Below are positions 39,608 through 48,720 of a stretch of 64,000 bases of DNA, in pieces. The stretch is taken from assembly GCA_052035955.1 (NCBI GenBank), contig JBPOHD010000037.1, forward strand, positions 32,085-96,084. Direction: 5' to 3'. The notes below the pieces were generated by a model. The model saw only the letters and a list, made by a program, of their open reading frames with translations, ran no database searches and was not told the DNA's origin. Position numbers and translations under genes: made by a program. Source of the DNA: JAEUNJ01 sp052035955. GTDB taxonomy: Bacteria > Pseudomonadota > Gammaproteobacteria > Burkholderiales > Rhodocyclaceae. How positions within the stretch are numbered: position 1 is the first letter of the stretch; each line of letters begins with the position of its first letter.

Positions 39608-41944
39608 ATGAACATGCCGCAGAAGCTGGGCAAGTACGAGATCCGCCGCGAGTTGGGCAGCGGCGCCATGGGCATCGTCTACGAGGGCTGGGATCCGGCA
39701 ATCGGCCGGCGCGTGGCCATCAAGACGGTCAAGCGCGAACAACTGGATCGGGCCGAGGTCGAGGAGGTGCTCGCCCGGTTCCGCCGCGAGGCCCAGGCTG
39801 CGGGACGCCTGTCCCACCCCAATATCGTGTCCATCTACGAGTTCGGCGAGGACGGCGGCACCTCCTTCATCGCCATGGAATTCATCGAAGGTCGGGAACT
39901 GAAGGATCGCTTCGACGCGGAGGAGCGCTTTCCCCTGCCGCAGGTGGTCCACATCATGGCGCAGTTGCTGGCGGCCCTGGACCATGCCCACAAGAACGGG
40001 GTCGTGCACCGGGACATCAAGCCGGCGAACATCATCCTGCTCCCGGACGGCACGGTGAAGGTGGCCGATTTCGGCATTGCGCGTATCGAATCCTCCAACC
40101 TCACCCAGGCCGGCTCCGTGCTGGGTACGCCGTCCTACATGTCGCCCGAGCAGTTCATGGGGCAGACCGTGGACGGACGCTCCGACCTGTATTCCGCCGG
40201 CGTGATCCTCTACCAGTTCCTGACCGGCGAGAAGCCCTTCACCGGCGCCCTGACCACCATCATGCACAAGGTGCTGAACGAGGATCCGCCGGCGCCGTCC
40301 ATCCTCAACGTGCAGGTACCGCGGCCCTTCGACGCGCTGGTCAGGAAAGCCATGGCCAAGCGGCCCGACGAACGATTCGAGAACGGCCGGGAATTCGCCG
40401 ACGCCCTGGCCGACGCGGCCAGCCGGCCGACAACCGATGCGGACGCCACGCTGATCGGTGACGCCGATGCCACCGTCGTGGCCGACCGGACCCAGGCCGT
40501 CGATCGCAGTGTTGCGGAGCGTTCCGTCCCCGCAACCACGACACCGCCAACGGCGACACCCCCCACGGCGACGCCGGGCGCGCCGCGCCGGACGGGCCTG
40601 CCGCTGGCCGCCGTGGCGGGCGTGGTCGGGGCCGCCGTCATCGCCGGCGGAGCCTGGCTGATGCTCGGCAAGACCCATGATTCGGCGCCACCGCCTGCGG
40701 CCGCGACGGCCCCCGTGGCGCCGGCACCGGCTCCCTCCCCCGCACCGTCCGCAAGCGGGGGCGAGAGCATCGTCATCACCGCCGTCGGCCTGGCTGACCC
40801 GAGCGACCCCCGCTACCAGCAGGACAAGGGCCTGATGCAGGCGGACCTGAGGGAAGACGTCAAGCGGCAGTTGGTGGAGAAAGCCGCCGCCCTCTACGTC
40901 AGCCAGTCGTCCCTGGACCAGAACTATGCGCTCGTGCAGGCCAGGCTCCTGGCCCGCAGCGGCGATTTCATCAAGGCCCTGGCCGACGACGGAGCACCCC
41001 GGATGGGCAAGGACGGCCTCGCCACCCTGGCCGCCAAGGCGACCATCGATGTGCGCCAGGTCCAGAAATCCCTCAACCAGATGTCCCGGGACGAACGGGT
41101 GGATTTCATTCGCAACAACGGGGATCCGAAAATCTCGGTCGCCATAACGGCAAAGAGCGCGGAAGGCGACCCGAGCGCCGCGGCGCCGCGTTCGCCGGTG
41201 GCGGAAAACCTGCTCAAGGAAAAGATCCAGTCCTTCGGTTTCCGCATCTGGGCCGACGAGGGCCACAACGGGGCCGACTTCGCGGTCACCGGCGAGGCGC
41301 GGTTCAAGAAGCTCTCAGCAAAGCTGGAGGCCTCCGGCATCACCATCGAGAAGTTCGTGCTGACCTCCTGGACGGTCAAATGCACCGATCGGAAATCCGG
41401 GGAGGAGATCTACTACAACACCCAGATTCCCGAAAAGACCAGCTGGGCCACCGAGGAACAGGCTCTCCGCGACATTGGCAAGCTCATCGGCGACGAGTTC
41501 TCGAAGAATTTCTTCCTGCAGCATTTCCATTTCGCCGGCCAGGCCGTGAAGCTGCGCTTCCAGGGCCTTCCGGGCAAGGAGACCGCCGAGGCTCTGTTGC
41601 GCGAGATGCAGGGCCTGCGCGGCGTCCTGTCGGTCGCACCGGCCGGCGCCATGGGTCCGGATGCCGTGTTCGACGCCCAACTGTCTGGTGGCATGGTGGC
41701 TCCGTCGGAACTGGTCCAGGGCAACCTGGTGACCTTGCTGAACCGAAAACTGGGCAAGACCTGCTTTGCCGTGACGGGCACCGGGACCGCCGAGGTGACC
41801 GTGGGCTTCGAGAAGTCCTGCGGCGACCCTGCCGTACTCGGTCGGCTCGAGTCGCTGCCGCCGGCGTCCCTGATGGCGGCGCCGCAATCGCGCCGGGATG
41901 CCGTGGTGAAGAATCCGGAAACGCTGAAAAGGCTCAGCGTCTAG
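39608..41944 (+). CDS. Transmembrane Ser/Thr protein kinase with periplasmic FlgT-like domain
   Basis: This encodes 778 residues, with GGGAG before the ATG. The kinase domain (about 8-270) is complete: the Gly loop GSGAMGIVYEG, Lys39 in VAIKTVK, His134-Arg135-Asp136 in VVHRDIKPANI and Asp154 in VADFGIARI; the APE motif reads SPE. A Thr/Pro-rich juxtamembrane stretch (275-330) and one membrane helix (331-354) lead to a periplasmic domain of over 400 residues. Its start, ITAVGLADPSDPRYQQDKGLMQADLREDVKRQLVEKAAALYV, is like the N-terminal helix-strand unit of FlgT/LPP20-type envelope proteins. It is last in an operon with three CsgG-like proteins, so the periplasmic part probably senses envelope state through them. 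Targets are unknown; a convergent FHA protein is a candidate. Confidence 0.87.
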   Translation: MNMPQKLGKYEIRRELGSGAMGIVYEGWDPAIGRRVAIKTVKREQLDRAEVEEVLARFRREAQAAGRLSHPNIVSIYEFGEDGGTSFIAMEFIEGRELKDRFDAEERFPLPQVVHIMAQLLAALDHAHKNGVVHRDIKPANIILLPDGTVKVADFGIARIESSNLTQAGSVLGTPSYMSPEQFMGQTVDGRSDLYSAGVILYQFLTGEKPFTGALTTIMHKVLNEDPPAPSILNVQVPRPFDALVRKAMAKRPDERFENGREFADALADAASRPTTDADATLIGDADATVVADRTQAVDRSVAERSVPATTTPPTATPPTATPGAPRRTGLPLAAVAGVVGAAVIAGGAWLMLGKTHDSAPPPAAATAPVAPAPAPSPAPSASGGESIVITAVGLADPSDPRYQQDKGLMQADLREDVKRQLVEKAAALYVSQSSLDQNYALVQARLLARSGDFIKALADDGAPRMGKDGLATLAAKATIDVRQVQKSLNQMSRDERVDFIRNNGDPKISVAITAKSAEGDPSAAAPRSPVAENLLKEKIQSFGFRIWADEGHNGADFAVTGEARFKKLSAKLEASGITIEKFVLTSWTVKCTDRKSGEEIYYNTQIPEKTSWATEEQALRDIGKLIGDEFSKNFFLQHFHFAGQAVKLRFQGLPGKETAEALLREMQGLRGVLSVAPAGAMGPDAVFDAQLSGGMVAPSELVQGNLVTLLNRKLGKTCFAVTGTGTAEVTVGFEKSCGDPAVLGRLESLPPASLMAAPQSRRDAVVKNPETLKRLSV

Positions 41945-42019
41945 CCACCCGTCCGATACGATGGCCCTCCCCGGGCCAGCAGCGCCCCGCTGCGGCCTCC
42001 CCGCCGCCGGGGCGATGCC
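41945..42019. terminator. Possible bidirectional stop between convergent genes
   Basis: GC-rich inverted repeats (GCAGC-GCCCC-GCTGC and CCCCG-CCG-CCGGGG) lie between the convergent kinase and cyclase genes. They lack a T run, so a Rho-independent stop is uncertain. Confidence 0.3.
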
Positions 42020-42907
42020 CTACCCGACCTGGAACTCGACGACCTCGGCACCCTCGTCGGCGGCACCATGGCCGAAGGCGATCCGGCCCTTGCCCCGAAG
42101 CAGGGCTTCCTCCCGCTTGAGCACGAATTCCGCCTCCCCGTCGAGGGTGACGTAGGTTCCGTTGGTGCTCTGGTCCACCAGGTAGTACTTGCCGCGCCGG
42201 CGTTCGATACGCCCATGACTACGGGAAGCGCGAGGATCACGGATGATGATGTCGCAATGGGTATCCCTTCCCATGGACACGGCCGGTCGGTCGGGACCCA
42301 GCTGGATCTCCTTGCTGCCGTGGCGCAACTTCAGGGCCGGTCCGTCCGCAGCCGGGGCGCTGCGGTTCTCGGCCAGCATGGTGAGGTCCCCGGACTCCTG
42401 CCAGATCACCTCGACGATCCGCACCTCCTCCGCCTTGCCCTTGACCGCCAGGGCATCGAGCTCGCGCGTCGATTGCTTGAGCAAAACGGGCAGGGTATCC
42501 ATGGTCTCGCCGGATGTGATGATCTGGCCGCCTTTCGCCAGTCCCGCCATGCGCGCGGCGGTATTCACCGTATCGCCGAAGACGTCGCCACCCTCTTCGA
42601 TCGCCGGGCCAAAATGGAAACCGATCCGGATCGCCAGCTTGACGCCGGACACGGGAGGCAGGGCATCCACGCGCTGCTGCATGTCGCAGGCGGCCAGGCA
42701 GCCCTGTTCGGCGTTCTCGAACACCAGCATCAGTTCGTCGCCGATGGTCTTCACGACCCGACCCCGGTAGGCCGACGCCGCCCGCTCCATCCGGTTGAGG
42801 CAGCGTTCCACGGCGCGCAAGGCCTCCGCGTCGCCCAGTTTCTCGTAGAGGCGTGTGCTGCCGGAAACGTCGCCGAAAAGTACGCAGAGGTTTCGTGGAG
42901 TATTCAT
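42020..42907 (-). CDS. Class III adenylate/guanylate cyclase with FHA domain
   Basis: This encodes 295 residues; the ATG at 42907 is the natural domain start. The N-terminal catalytic domain (about 1-165) has the two metal-binding Asp residues in VLFGDVSGSTRLYEKL and VVKTIGDELMLVFE, plus the substrate/transition-state segment GDVFGDTVNTAARMAGLA. The Lys and Asp context is closer to adenylate than guanylate cyclases. The C-terminal FHA domain (about 205-285) has the phosphothreonine-binding set GRDTHCDI, PRASRSHGRIE and DQSTNGTYV. It is soluble. FHA domains bind phospho-Thr, so the product of the neighbouring kinase is the obvious partner. It overlaps no other gene; an aminotransferase gene ends seven bases upstream. 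Confidence 0.88.
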   Translation of the reverse strand: MNTPRNLCVLFGDVSGSTRLYEKLGDAEALRAVERCLNRMERAASAYRGRVVKTIGDELMLVFENAEQGCLAACDMQQRVDALPPVSGVKLAIRIGFHFGPAIEEGGDVFGDTVNTAARMAGLAKGGQIITSGETMDTLPVLLKQSTRELDALAVKGKAEEVRIVEVIWQESGDLTMLAENRSAPAADGPALKLRHGSKEIQLGPDRPAVSMGRDTHCDIIIRDPRASRSHGRIERRRGKYYLVDQSTNGTYVTLDGEAEFVLKREEALLRGKGRIAFGHGAADEGAEVVEFQVG

Positions 42908-42914
42908 ACCGGGT

Positions 42915-44147
42915 TCAATTCGGGTTTCCTGTTGGTGTGGCCACGGCGTTCCGGCCGGCATAGGCCTGATGGGCGGCCGCCTCGGCCTGGCCGACTTCCA
43001 CGGGGTATCCCAGGTCCGACAGTACCGAGCCAAGTGCCGACAGGCAAAGCATGACATTTTCCGGCTTGCACGAATAGCCCATCAGGCCGAAACGCCAGAC
43101 TTTTCCCGCCAGGGGGCCGAGGCCCGCGCCGATCTCGAGGTTGAAATCACTGAGCAAGCGCCTGCGGACGTCGAGGTCGGCGATGCCCTGGGGCACGTAG
43201 ACGGCATTCATCTGGGGAAGCCGGGCGCCGGGGCGGACGACGAAATTCAATCCCATGGCCTCCAGGCCCGCCTTGAGCGCCGCATGGTGACGCTGGTGCC
43301 GGGCCCAGGCGTTCTCGAGACCTTCCTCCTTCAGCAACAACAGCGACTCATGGAGGGCATAAAGGCTGTTTCCGGGTGCGGTGTGGTGGTAGGTGCGCTG
43401 GGTGGCACCCCAGTATTCCAGCACCAGGTTCAGGTCCATGAACCAACTCTGGACCTTGCGCTTGCGCGCCTTGACCCGGCCAATGGCCGCTTCGCTGAAC
43501 GACACCGGCGACAGCCCCGGCGTGCAGGAAAGGCACTTCTGGCTGGCCGAGTAGATGGCATCCGCCTGCCAGTCGTCAACCAGCACCGGGGTACCGCCCA
43601 GGGACGTCACCGCGTCGACGATGGCCAGGCAGCCGTGGCGGTGGGCGATGTCGATCAGGGTCGCCGCATCGGACTGGGCGCCTGTCGAGGTTTCGGCGTG
43701 GACGAAAGCGACGAGGCGGGCATCCGGGTTGGCGGCCAGCGCATCCTCGAGCTTTTGCGGATCGATGGGCTCCCCCCAGGTGTCCTCGACGACGACCGGG
43801 ATTCCGCCCGCGCGTTCCACGTTCTCGATCATCCTGCCGCCGAAGACGCCATTGCGGCAGACGACCACCTTGTCGCCCGGTTCCACCAGGTTCACGAAAC
43901 AGGTTTCCATGCCCACGGAACCGGGTCCGGAAACGGGAAAGGTAAGGGGATTGCGCGTCTGGTAGGCGTAACGCAGGAGTTCCTTCAATTCCTCCATCAT
44001 GCCGACGAAGATGGGGTCCAGGTAGCCGACCACGGGCTGGCCCATGGCGGCGATCACCCGGGGATGCATCTCCGACGGGCCGGGGCCCATCAGCGTGCGC
44101 AGGGGGGGGTGGAATGAGGAGATGTTCGACGGAGCGGGAATGGTCAT
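42915..44147 (-). CDS. AGXT-type aminotransferase (alanine-/serine-glyoxylate family)
   Basis: This encodes 410 residues of the fold-type I class V aminotransferases. It opens LMGPGPSEMHPRVIAAMGQPVVGYLDPIF and has VVDAVTSLGGTPVLVDDW (PLP-ring Asp) and the Schiff-base Lys in YSASQKCLSCTPGLSPVSFS. KVQSWFMDLN and TYHHTAPGNSLYALHE form the dimer-side active site. Likely substrates are glyoxylate with alanine or serine, giving glycine. A -10-like TATGAT lies at 44184-44189 on the minus strand. It is followed by the cyclase-FHA gene after seven bases, so the two are probably co-transcribed; a metabolic link is not evident. Confidence 0.88.
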   Translation of the reverse strand: MTIPAPSNISSFHPPLRTLMGPGPSEMHPRVIAAMGQPVVGYLDPIFVGMMEELKELLRYAYQTRNPLTFPVSGPGSVGMETCFVNLVEPGDKVVVCRNGVFGGRMIENVERAGGIPVVVEDTWGEPIDPQKLEDALAANPDARLVAFVHAETSTGAQSDAATLIDIAHRHGCLAIVDAVTSLGGTPVLVDDWQADAIYSASQKCLSCTPGLSPVSFSEAAIGRVKARKRKVQSWFMDLNLVLEYWGATQRTYHHTAPGNSLYALHESLLLLKEEGLENAWARHQRHHAALKAGLEAMGLNFVVRPGARLPQMNAVYVPQGIADLDVRRRLLSDFNLEIGAGLGPLAGKVWRFGLMGYSCKPENVMLCLSALGSVLSDLGYPVEVGQAEAAAHQAYAGRNAVATPTGNPN

Positions 44148-44195
44148 CGTCTGGGTGTGGTCAAGGGCAGGAAACAGTCGAATATCATAGCAAGA

Positions 44196-45161
44196 TCAAG
44201 GGCCCGGCTGGATGGATACGGGCATCCAGCCCGGCTGCGGCGAGTCCTCGGCAGACCCTTCGTCGAAGGCGCGGTCGCCCTCCGGATCGGGACGGCCGGA
44301 CGCCGCCAGGCCGGCGAAATCGAAAAGGCTACGGTCCATGAGGTGGGACGGCACCACGTTGGCGAGGCTGCGGAACAGGGTATCGATGCGGCCGGGGAAG
44401 CGCTTCTCCCAGTCCTGCAGCATGGCCTTGACCTGTTTGCGCTGGGCCTGCTCCTGGCTGCCGCACAGGTTGCAGGGTATCACCGGGAATTGCCTCACCT
44501 GGGCCCAGGCGGCCAGGTCCCGCTCGTTGCAGTAGGCGAGGGGCCGGATCACCAAGTGCCGCCCGTCGTCGGACTGGAGCTTGGGCGACATGGCCTTCAT
44601 CTTGCCGCCGAAAAACATGTTCAGGAAAAGGGTTTCCAGGATGTCATCCCGGTGATGGCCGAGGGCGATGCGCGTCGCGCCCAGCTCCGACGCCACGCGA
44701 TACAGGATGCCGCGACGCAGCCGGGAGCAGAGGGAACACGTGGTTTTGCCTTCGGGGATCAGGCGCTTGACGATCGAGTAGGTGTCCTGTTCCTCGATGC
44801 GATAGGGAATGCCGAGTCCGTCCAGGTAGCGGGGCAGCACGTGGGCGGGGAACCCCGGCTGCTTCTGGTCCAGGTTGACCGCCACCACGTCGAAACGCAC
44901 CGGCGCCTTGTCGCGCAAGTGGAGCAGGATGTCGAGCAGCCCGAAGGAGTCCTTGCCGCCCGACAGGCAGACCATCACCCGGTCGCCATCGGCGATCATG
45001 TCGTAATCGACGATGGCCTCGCCCACCTGCCGGCGCAGGCGCTTGGCGAGCTTTCGCGCTTCGCGCTCCGCCTTGTCGGATCGGCGGCGCGAAGGACCCG
45101 GCGTTGCAGACACCGTTCCCGCCGGATTGTCGGCCACGGAGTTTTCCGTTTTCGCTCCCAT
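44196..45161 (-). CDS. ttcA: tRNA 2-thiocytidine biosynthesis protein TtcA
   Basis: This encodes 321 residues. It thiolates C32 of some tRNAs. The PP-loop is MVCLSGGKDSFGLLDILL. The iron-sulfur-cluster cysteines occur in TTCSLCSRLRRG and PCNLCGSQEQAQR, and the body has the conserved IALGHHRDDILETLFLNMFFGG. The 40-residue N-terminus is polar and variable. It begins two bases after the pteridine reductase gene, on the same strand. Confidence 0.94.
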   Translation of the reverse strand: MGAKTENSVADNPAGTVSATPGPSRRRSDKAEREARKLAKRLRRQVGEAIVDYDMIADGDRVMVCLSGGKDSFGLLDILLHLRDKAPVRFDVVAVNLDQKQPGFPAHVLPRYLDGLGIPYRIEEQDTYSIVKRLIPEGKTTCSLCSRLRRGILYRVASELGATRIALGHHRDDILETLFLNMFFGGKMKAMSPKLQSDDGRHLVIRPLAYCNERDLAAWAQVRQFPVIPCNLCGSQEQAQRKQVKAMLQDWEKRFPGRIDTLFRSLANVVPSHLMDRSLFDFAGLAASGRPDPEGDRAFDEGSAEDSPQPGWMPVSIQPGP

Positions 45162-45163
45162 GC

Positions 45164-45916
45164 TCACAACCGGGCCGTGCGCCCGCCATCCACGTTGATC
45201 ACCTGGCCGGTGACGTAGGGAGCGTCGAACACCAGGAAACGGACGGTCGCGGCGATGTCGGCCGGCGTGCCGGTGCGGCCGAGCGGGGTGTGGGCGATGA
45301 TGTCGGAACGCTCCCCCGCCGGAAAGTCCGCGTCGTTCTCCGGCCAAGCGATGGTACCCGGTGCAACGGCATTGACGCGCACTCCCGGTGCCAGTTCCAG
45401 GGCCAGGGCGCGCGTCAGCCCCAGCAGGCCGGCCTTGGCGGCGCTATAGAGGGGATAGCCCTTGAGGGGCCGTTCGGCATGGACGTCCGTGATATTGACG
45501 ATGCATCCGGAACTGCTCCGCAGGTGGGGCGCGGCCGCCTGGGACAGGAACAGCGGGCCCTTGAGATTGCTCCCCACCAGGTCCTGCCAGGCCGCCTCGT
45601 CGATGCTGCCCACCGGCGTGCGATAGAAACTGGAGGCATTGTTTACCAGGACATCGAGCCGGCCGAACCGCTGCAGCACGGCGGCGGTAAGGGTGGCGGA
45701 CTCCTGGCTCAGGCGCAAGTCGGCCTGCAAGGCGGCGGCGGAACCAGGGTGCAACGCGTTCAACTCGGCCGACAGACCCTCGGCATCTGCCCGGGATTCC
45801 CGGTAATGGATGGCGACGCAGGCACCGGCCCCGTGCAGGCAGCGGGCGATCTCGGCGCCGACGCGGCGGGCAGCGCCGGTAACCAGGACGACGGGAGCGC
45901 AGGCGGGGGAAGGCAT
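45164..45916 (-). CDS. folM: Pteridine reductase / short-chain dehydrogenase
   Basis: This encodes 250 residues. The Rossmann segment is VVLVTGAARRVGAEIARCLHGAG (TGxxxRxG form), with NNASSFYRTPVG, the catalytic YSAAKAGLLGLTRALA and the end YVTGQVINVDGGRTARL. The RR after TGAA is typical of pteridine reductases that reduce dihydropterins or dihydrofolate with NADPH (FolM/PTR1-like). It lies between tcdA and ttcA, and the ATG at 45916 fits the domain start. Other SDR substrates cannot be ruled out. Confidence 0.82.
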   Translation of the reverse strand: MPSPACAPVVLVTGAARRVGAEIARCLHGAGACVAIHYRESRADAEGLSAELNALHPGSAAALQADLRLSQESATLTAAVLQRFGRLDVLVNNASSFYRTPVGSIDEAAWQDLVGSNLKGPLFLSQAAAPHLRSSSGCIVNITDVHAERPLKGYPLYSAAKAGLLGLTRALALELAPGVRVNAVAPGTIAWPENDADFPAGERSDIIAHTPLGRTGTPADIAATVRFLVFDAPYVTGQVINVDGGRTARL

Positions 45917-45972
45917 GGGCGAAAGTATACCCGCCCGCTCGCGCCCTCCCGCTCGACCGCCGTCGGCGTCGA

Positions 45973-46791
45973 TCAGGGCGCCTTGAGGACGAACTCCAGG
46001 AGGCGGGCGGCGGCGGCGAAACCGAAGCAGGCCGTGACGGCGACCGATGATCCATAGCCGGCGCAGTTGAGCCCCTGCGGGCCCTCGACACCCTGGTCCG
46101 TGTCGCAGGAGGCGACTTCCGGTCGAGCGACGGCTTCCGGCGAATAGACGCAATCAACGCCGAACCGGCGCTTCGGCTCCCGGGGGAAACCATAGTCCTT
46201 GCGCAACCGCGCCCGGACCTTGGAGGCCAGGGCGCACTGGACCGTGCGGGAGAGATCGTCCACCACCATCCGGCTCGGGTCCCGCCGCCCGCCGGCGCCG
46301 CCGGTGGTCACGATGGCGATGGCACCTTGCCGGCAGTGCGCGATCAGGGCCGCCTTGGCCCGGACCTGATCGATGGCGTCCACCACGCCGTCGCAAGCCG
46401 GGACCAGGCTGGCGACGTTCTCTGGATCGACGAATTCTTCGATGCAGGACACCCGGCAGTCCGGATTGATGCCGCAGATCCGCTCGGCGAGGGCGCGGAC
46501 CTTGGCCATGCCGAGAGTGGAATCGGTGGCCTGGACTTGCCGGTTGATGTTGCTTTCGGCCACATGGTCCAGGTCGATCAGGGTCAGGTGCCCGACCCCG
46601 GACCGGGCTAGGGCCTCGGCTGCCCAGGAACCCACGCCCCCGACACCGACGACGCAGAGGTGGGTCTCGTTCAGACGCGCCAAGGCCCCCGCGCCATACA
46701 GTCGTTCGACGCCGCCGAAACGGCGCTCCCGGTCCATGACCGGCGCAGATGGAGGGACCGGTTCGGTTTCCGGACGGCGGCCAGCGTTCAT
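45973..46791 (-). CDS. tcdA: tRNA threonylcarbamoyladenosine dehydratase
   Basis: This encodes 272 residues of the E1-like ThiF/MoeB superfamily. It has VVGVGGVGSWAAEALARSGVGHLTLIDLDHVAESNINRQ, the ATP-binding Arg/Lys set (KVRALAERI), DAIDQVRAKAALIAHCRQG and the late SVAVTACFGFAAAA. It cyclises t6A37 in tRNA to ct6A with ATP. The start is 27 bases from the divergent midA, so the two share a very short promoter region. Confidence 0.92.
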   Translation of the reverse strand: MNAGRRPETEPVPPSAPVMDRERRFGGVERLYGAGALARLNETHLCVVGVGGVGSWAAEALARSGVGHLTLIDLDHVAESNINRQVQATDSTLGMAKVRALAERICGINPDCRVSCIEEFVDPENVASLVPACDGVVDAIDQVRAKAALIAHCRQGAIAIVTTGGAGGRRDPSRMVVDDLSRTVQCALASKVRARLRKDYGFPREPKRRFGVDCVYSPEAVARPEVASCDTDQGVEGPQGLNCAGYGSSVAVTACFGFAAAARLLEFVLKAP

Positions 46792-46803
46792 GGCGCCGCA
46801 TCA

Positions 46804-46809
46804 TACAAT
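46804..46809 (+). promoter_or_regulatory. -10 element for midA
   Basis: TACAAT ends nine bases before the midA ATG. A start seven bases downstream of it would leave a leader of only about three bases, as for cutA. No ribosome site is visible. Confidence 0.45.
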
Positions 46810-46818
46810 GGCGTCCCA

Positions 46819-47973
46819 ATGCCTTCGCCTCTCCCCGAACCCGCCGCCGACGCCTGCCAGGCGAGCCGCGACCTCTGCGCCCACATCGCCCGGCGCATCG
46901 GTACGGCAGGCGGCTGGATTCCCTTCGCCGAGTTCATGGACATGGCCCTGCATCTGCCGGGCCTGGGCTATTACGCGGGAGGGTCGCGCAAGTTCGGTGC
47001 CGAAGGGGATTTCGTCACCGCCCCCGAGCTCACTCCGCTGTTCGGCCAGGCCCTCGCCGCCCAGGTGGTCCAGGTGATGGCCGCCTCGTCGCCACAGGTG
47101 ATGGAAGTGGGCGCCGGCAGCGGGCGCCTGGCTGCCGACCTGTTGCAGGTCCTTGGCGATGCGGGCTGCCTGCCCGAGCGCTACCTGATCCTGGAATTGT
47201 CCGGCGAGCTTCGTGCCCGCCAAAGGGAGACCCTGGTTCGCGAGGTTCCCGAATTCGCGGACCGCGTGTCGTGGCTCGATGCCCTGCCGGAACGATTCTC
47301 CGGCTGCGTGCTGGCCAACGAACTGCTCGACGCCCTGCCAACCCATGTCGTGGCCTGGCGTCCCGAAGGACTGATGGAGCGGGGCGTCGTCCTCGACGCC
47401 GCCGGCACCTTCGCCTGGGAGGAACGGCCGGCCCCTGCAGCCCTGGTCGCGGCGGCCGCAGACCTGCCTCCGACGGCACCCTTCGTCAGCGAGATCAACC
47501 TCGCGGCAAGGGCGTGGACCGCCGAGTGGGGACACCGCCTCGAACGCGGCGCCCTGCTGCTGCTCGACTACGGTCTGCCGCGGCGGGAGTTCTATCATCC
47601 GCAACGGAACGGCGGCACGGTACGCTGCCACTACCGGCACCGCAGCCATGACGATCCCTTCTGGTATCCGGGACTCGCCGACATCACCGCCCATGTCGAA
47701 TTCACGGCCATCGCGGAAGCGGGTTACGCGGCCGGGCTTTCAGTCCTCGGCTACACCAACCAGGCCACCTTCCTGATGAATTGCGGGATCGCACAGCACC
47801 TGGCGGAGCGCCAGGCGGCCGGCGGCGAAGCCGCCTTCCGGGCCATGGGGGCGCTCCAGGTGTTGCTGGCCCCCAACGAGATGGGGGAGTTGTTCAAGGT
47901 CATCGCCTTGGGGCGGGGCCTTGTGGAACCCCTGCTGGGATTCCTCCGGGGCGACCGCCTGGCCGCCCTCTGA
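46819..47973 (+). CDS. MidA/NDUFAF7-family SAM-dependent methyltransferase
   Basis: This encodes 384 residues of the DUF185 family. It has GWIPFAEFMDMALHLPGLGYYAGGSRKFGAEGDFVTAPELTPLFGQALA, then the SAM-binding motif QVMEVGAGSGRLAADLL, CVLANELLDALPTHV and LLLLDYGLPRREFYHPQRNGGTVRCHYRHR. The mitochondrial homologue methylates an Arg on complex I subunit NDUFS2 during assembly; a similar role with NuoD is the best guess for bacteria. It is a single-gene unit that converges on the GST gene. Confidence 0.88.
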   Translation: MPSPLPEPAADACQASRDLCAHIARRIGTAGGWIPFAEFMDMALHLPGLGYYAGGSRKFGAEGDFVTAPELTPLFGQALAAQVVQVMAASSPQVMEVGAGSGRLAADLLQVLGDAGCLPERYLILELSGELRARQRETLVREVPEFADRVSWLDALPERFSGCVLANELLDALPTHVVAWRPEGLMERGVVLDAAGTFAWEERPAPAALVAAAADLPPTAPFVSEINLAARAWTAEWGHRLERGALLLLDYGLPRREFYHPQRNGGTVRCHYRHRSHDDPFWYPGLADITAHVEFTAIAEAGYAAGLSVLGYTNQATFLMNCGIAQHLAERQAAGGEAAFRAMGALQVLLAPNEMGELFKVIALGRGLVEPLLGFLRGDRLAAL

Positions 47974-47995
47974 GTCGGGCCCCCGATCAGCCGCC

Positions 47996-48694
47996 TCAGG
48001 GCGCGCCCCAGGCGTCGGCCATGCGACGGTGGTAGGCCACCAGGTTGTCCAGCCGGGACGCGGCCTGCTTGAGGGGGGACTCCACGGGCGGCACGAAGAT
48101 GTTGGCAAGAAAAGCGTAGCCGACCGCGTCGACCGAGGTGGCGACGTCGCCGAGGAAATGAGTTCGATCGCCGAGCATCCCGGACAGGGCGACCAGATCC
48201 TTGATTCCATTGGCATAGACCTGCTCGCGCGGATGGCGGCCGGTCCCCTGGAACCACAGTTCCCGGGCCATGTGCTTTCTCGCCAGCTTCGGGACGAGCG
48301 TCCGCAGCGGCCAGGGCATGCTGCCGAAGAAGGCCGGCCCGGTCACCGCCCAACCGCCCGGATCGATGAACCTGCCGTAGAGCATCGTCCAGTAGAGGCT
48401 CTCCTCGAAGACCCGGCGAATCGCGTGACCCCGTGCCTTGGTGGGAGCATCCAGCCCGCCGTCCAGGGGATCGCCGTAGGTCGCGCACAGATGCTCCAGG
48501 ATGGCGCCGGAATCGGCGACGACCTTTCCGCCGTCCTCTATCCAGGGCAGTTTCCCCTTCGGCGCCTTGCGCGGATCGGCGTCCCTCGTTTCGTAGGGCA
48601 GGCCGGCCATCCGCATGAAGACGGCAACCTTCATGCAGAAGGGGCTGGCGTTGAGCAGGCCGAACACCTGGGGAAACTGGTGGAGGACGATCAT
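47996..48694 (-). CDS. Glutathione S-transferase-like protein
   Basis: This encodes 232 residues from ATG 48694; GGAG lies six bases upstream. The N-terminal thioredoxin-like domain is VLHQFPQVFGLLNASPFCMKVAVFMRMAGLPYETRDADPRKAPKGKLPWIEDGGKVVADSGAILEHL in outline (GKLPWIED and DSGAI are the glutathione-binding marks), followed by an all-helical C-terminal domain with the N-capping region LGDVATSVDAVGYAFL. The enzyme would use glutathione to conjugate or reduce electrophiles, but the substrate is not known. It lies 26 bases after the MFS carrier gene on the same strand. Confidence 0.85.
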   Translation of the reverse strand: MIVLHQFPQVFGLLNASPFCMKVAVFMRMAGLPYETRDADPRKAPKGKLPWIEDGGKVVADSGAILEHLCATYGDPLDGGLDAPTKARGHAIRRVFEESLYWTMLYGRFIDPGGWAVTGPAFFGSMPWPLRTLVPKLARKHMARELWFQGTGRHPREQVYANGIKDLVALSGMLGDRTHFLGDVATSVDAVGYAFLANIFVPPVESPLKQAASRLDNLVAYHRRMADAWGAP

Positions 48695-48720
48695 GCGCAT
48701 CTCCTTGTCTGGAATATCCG

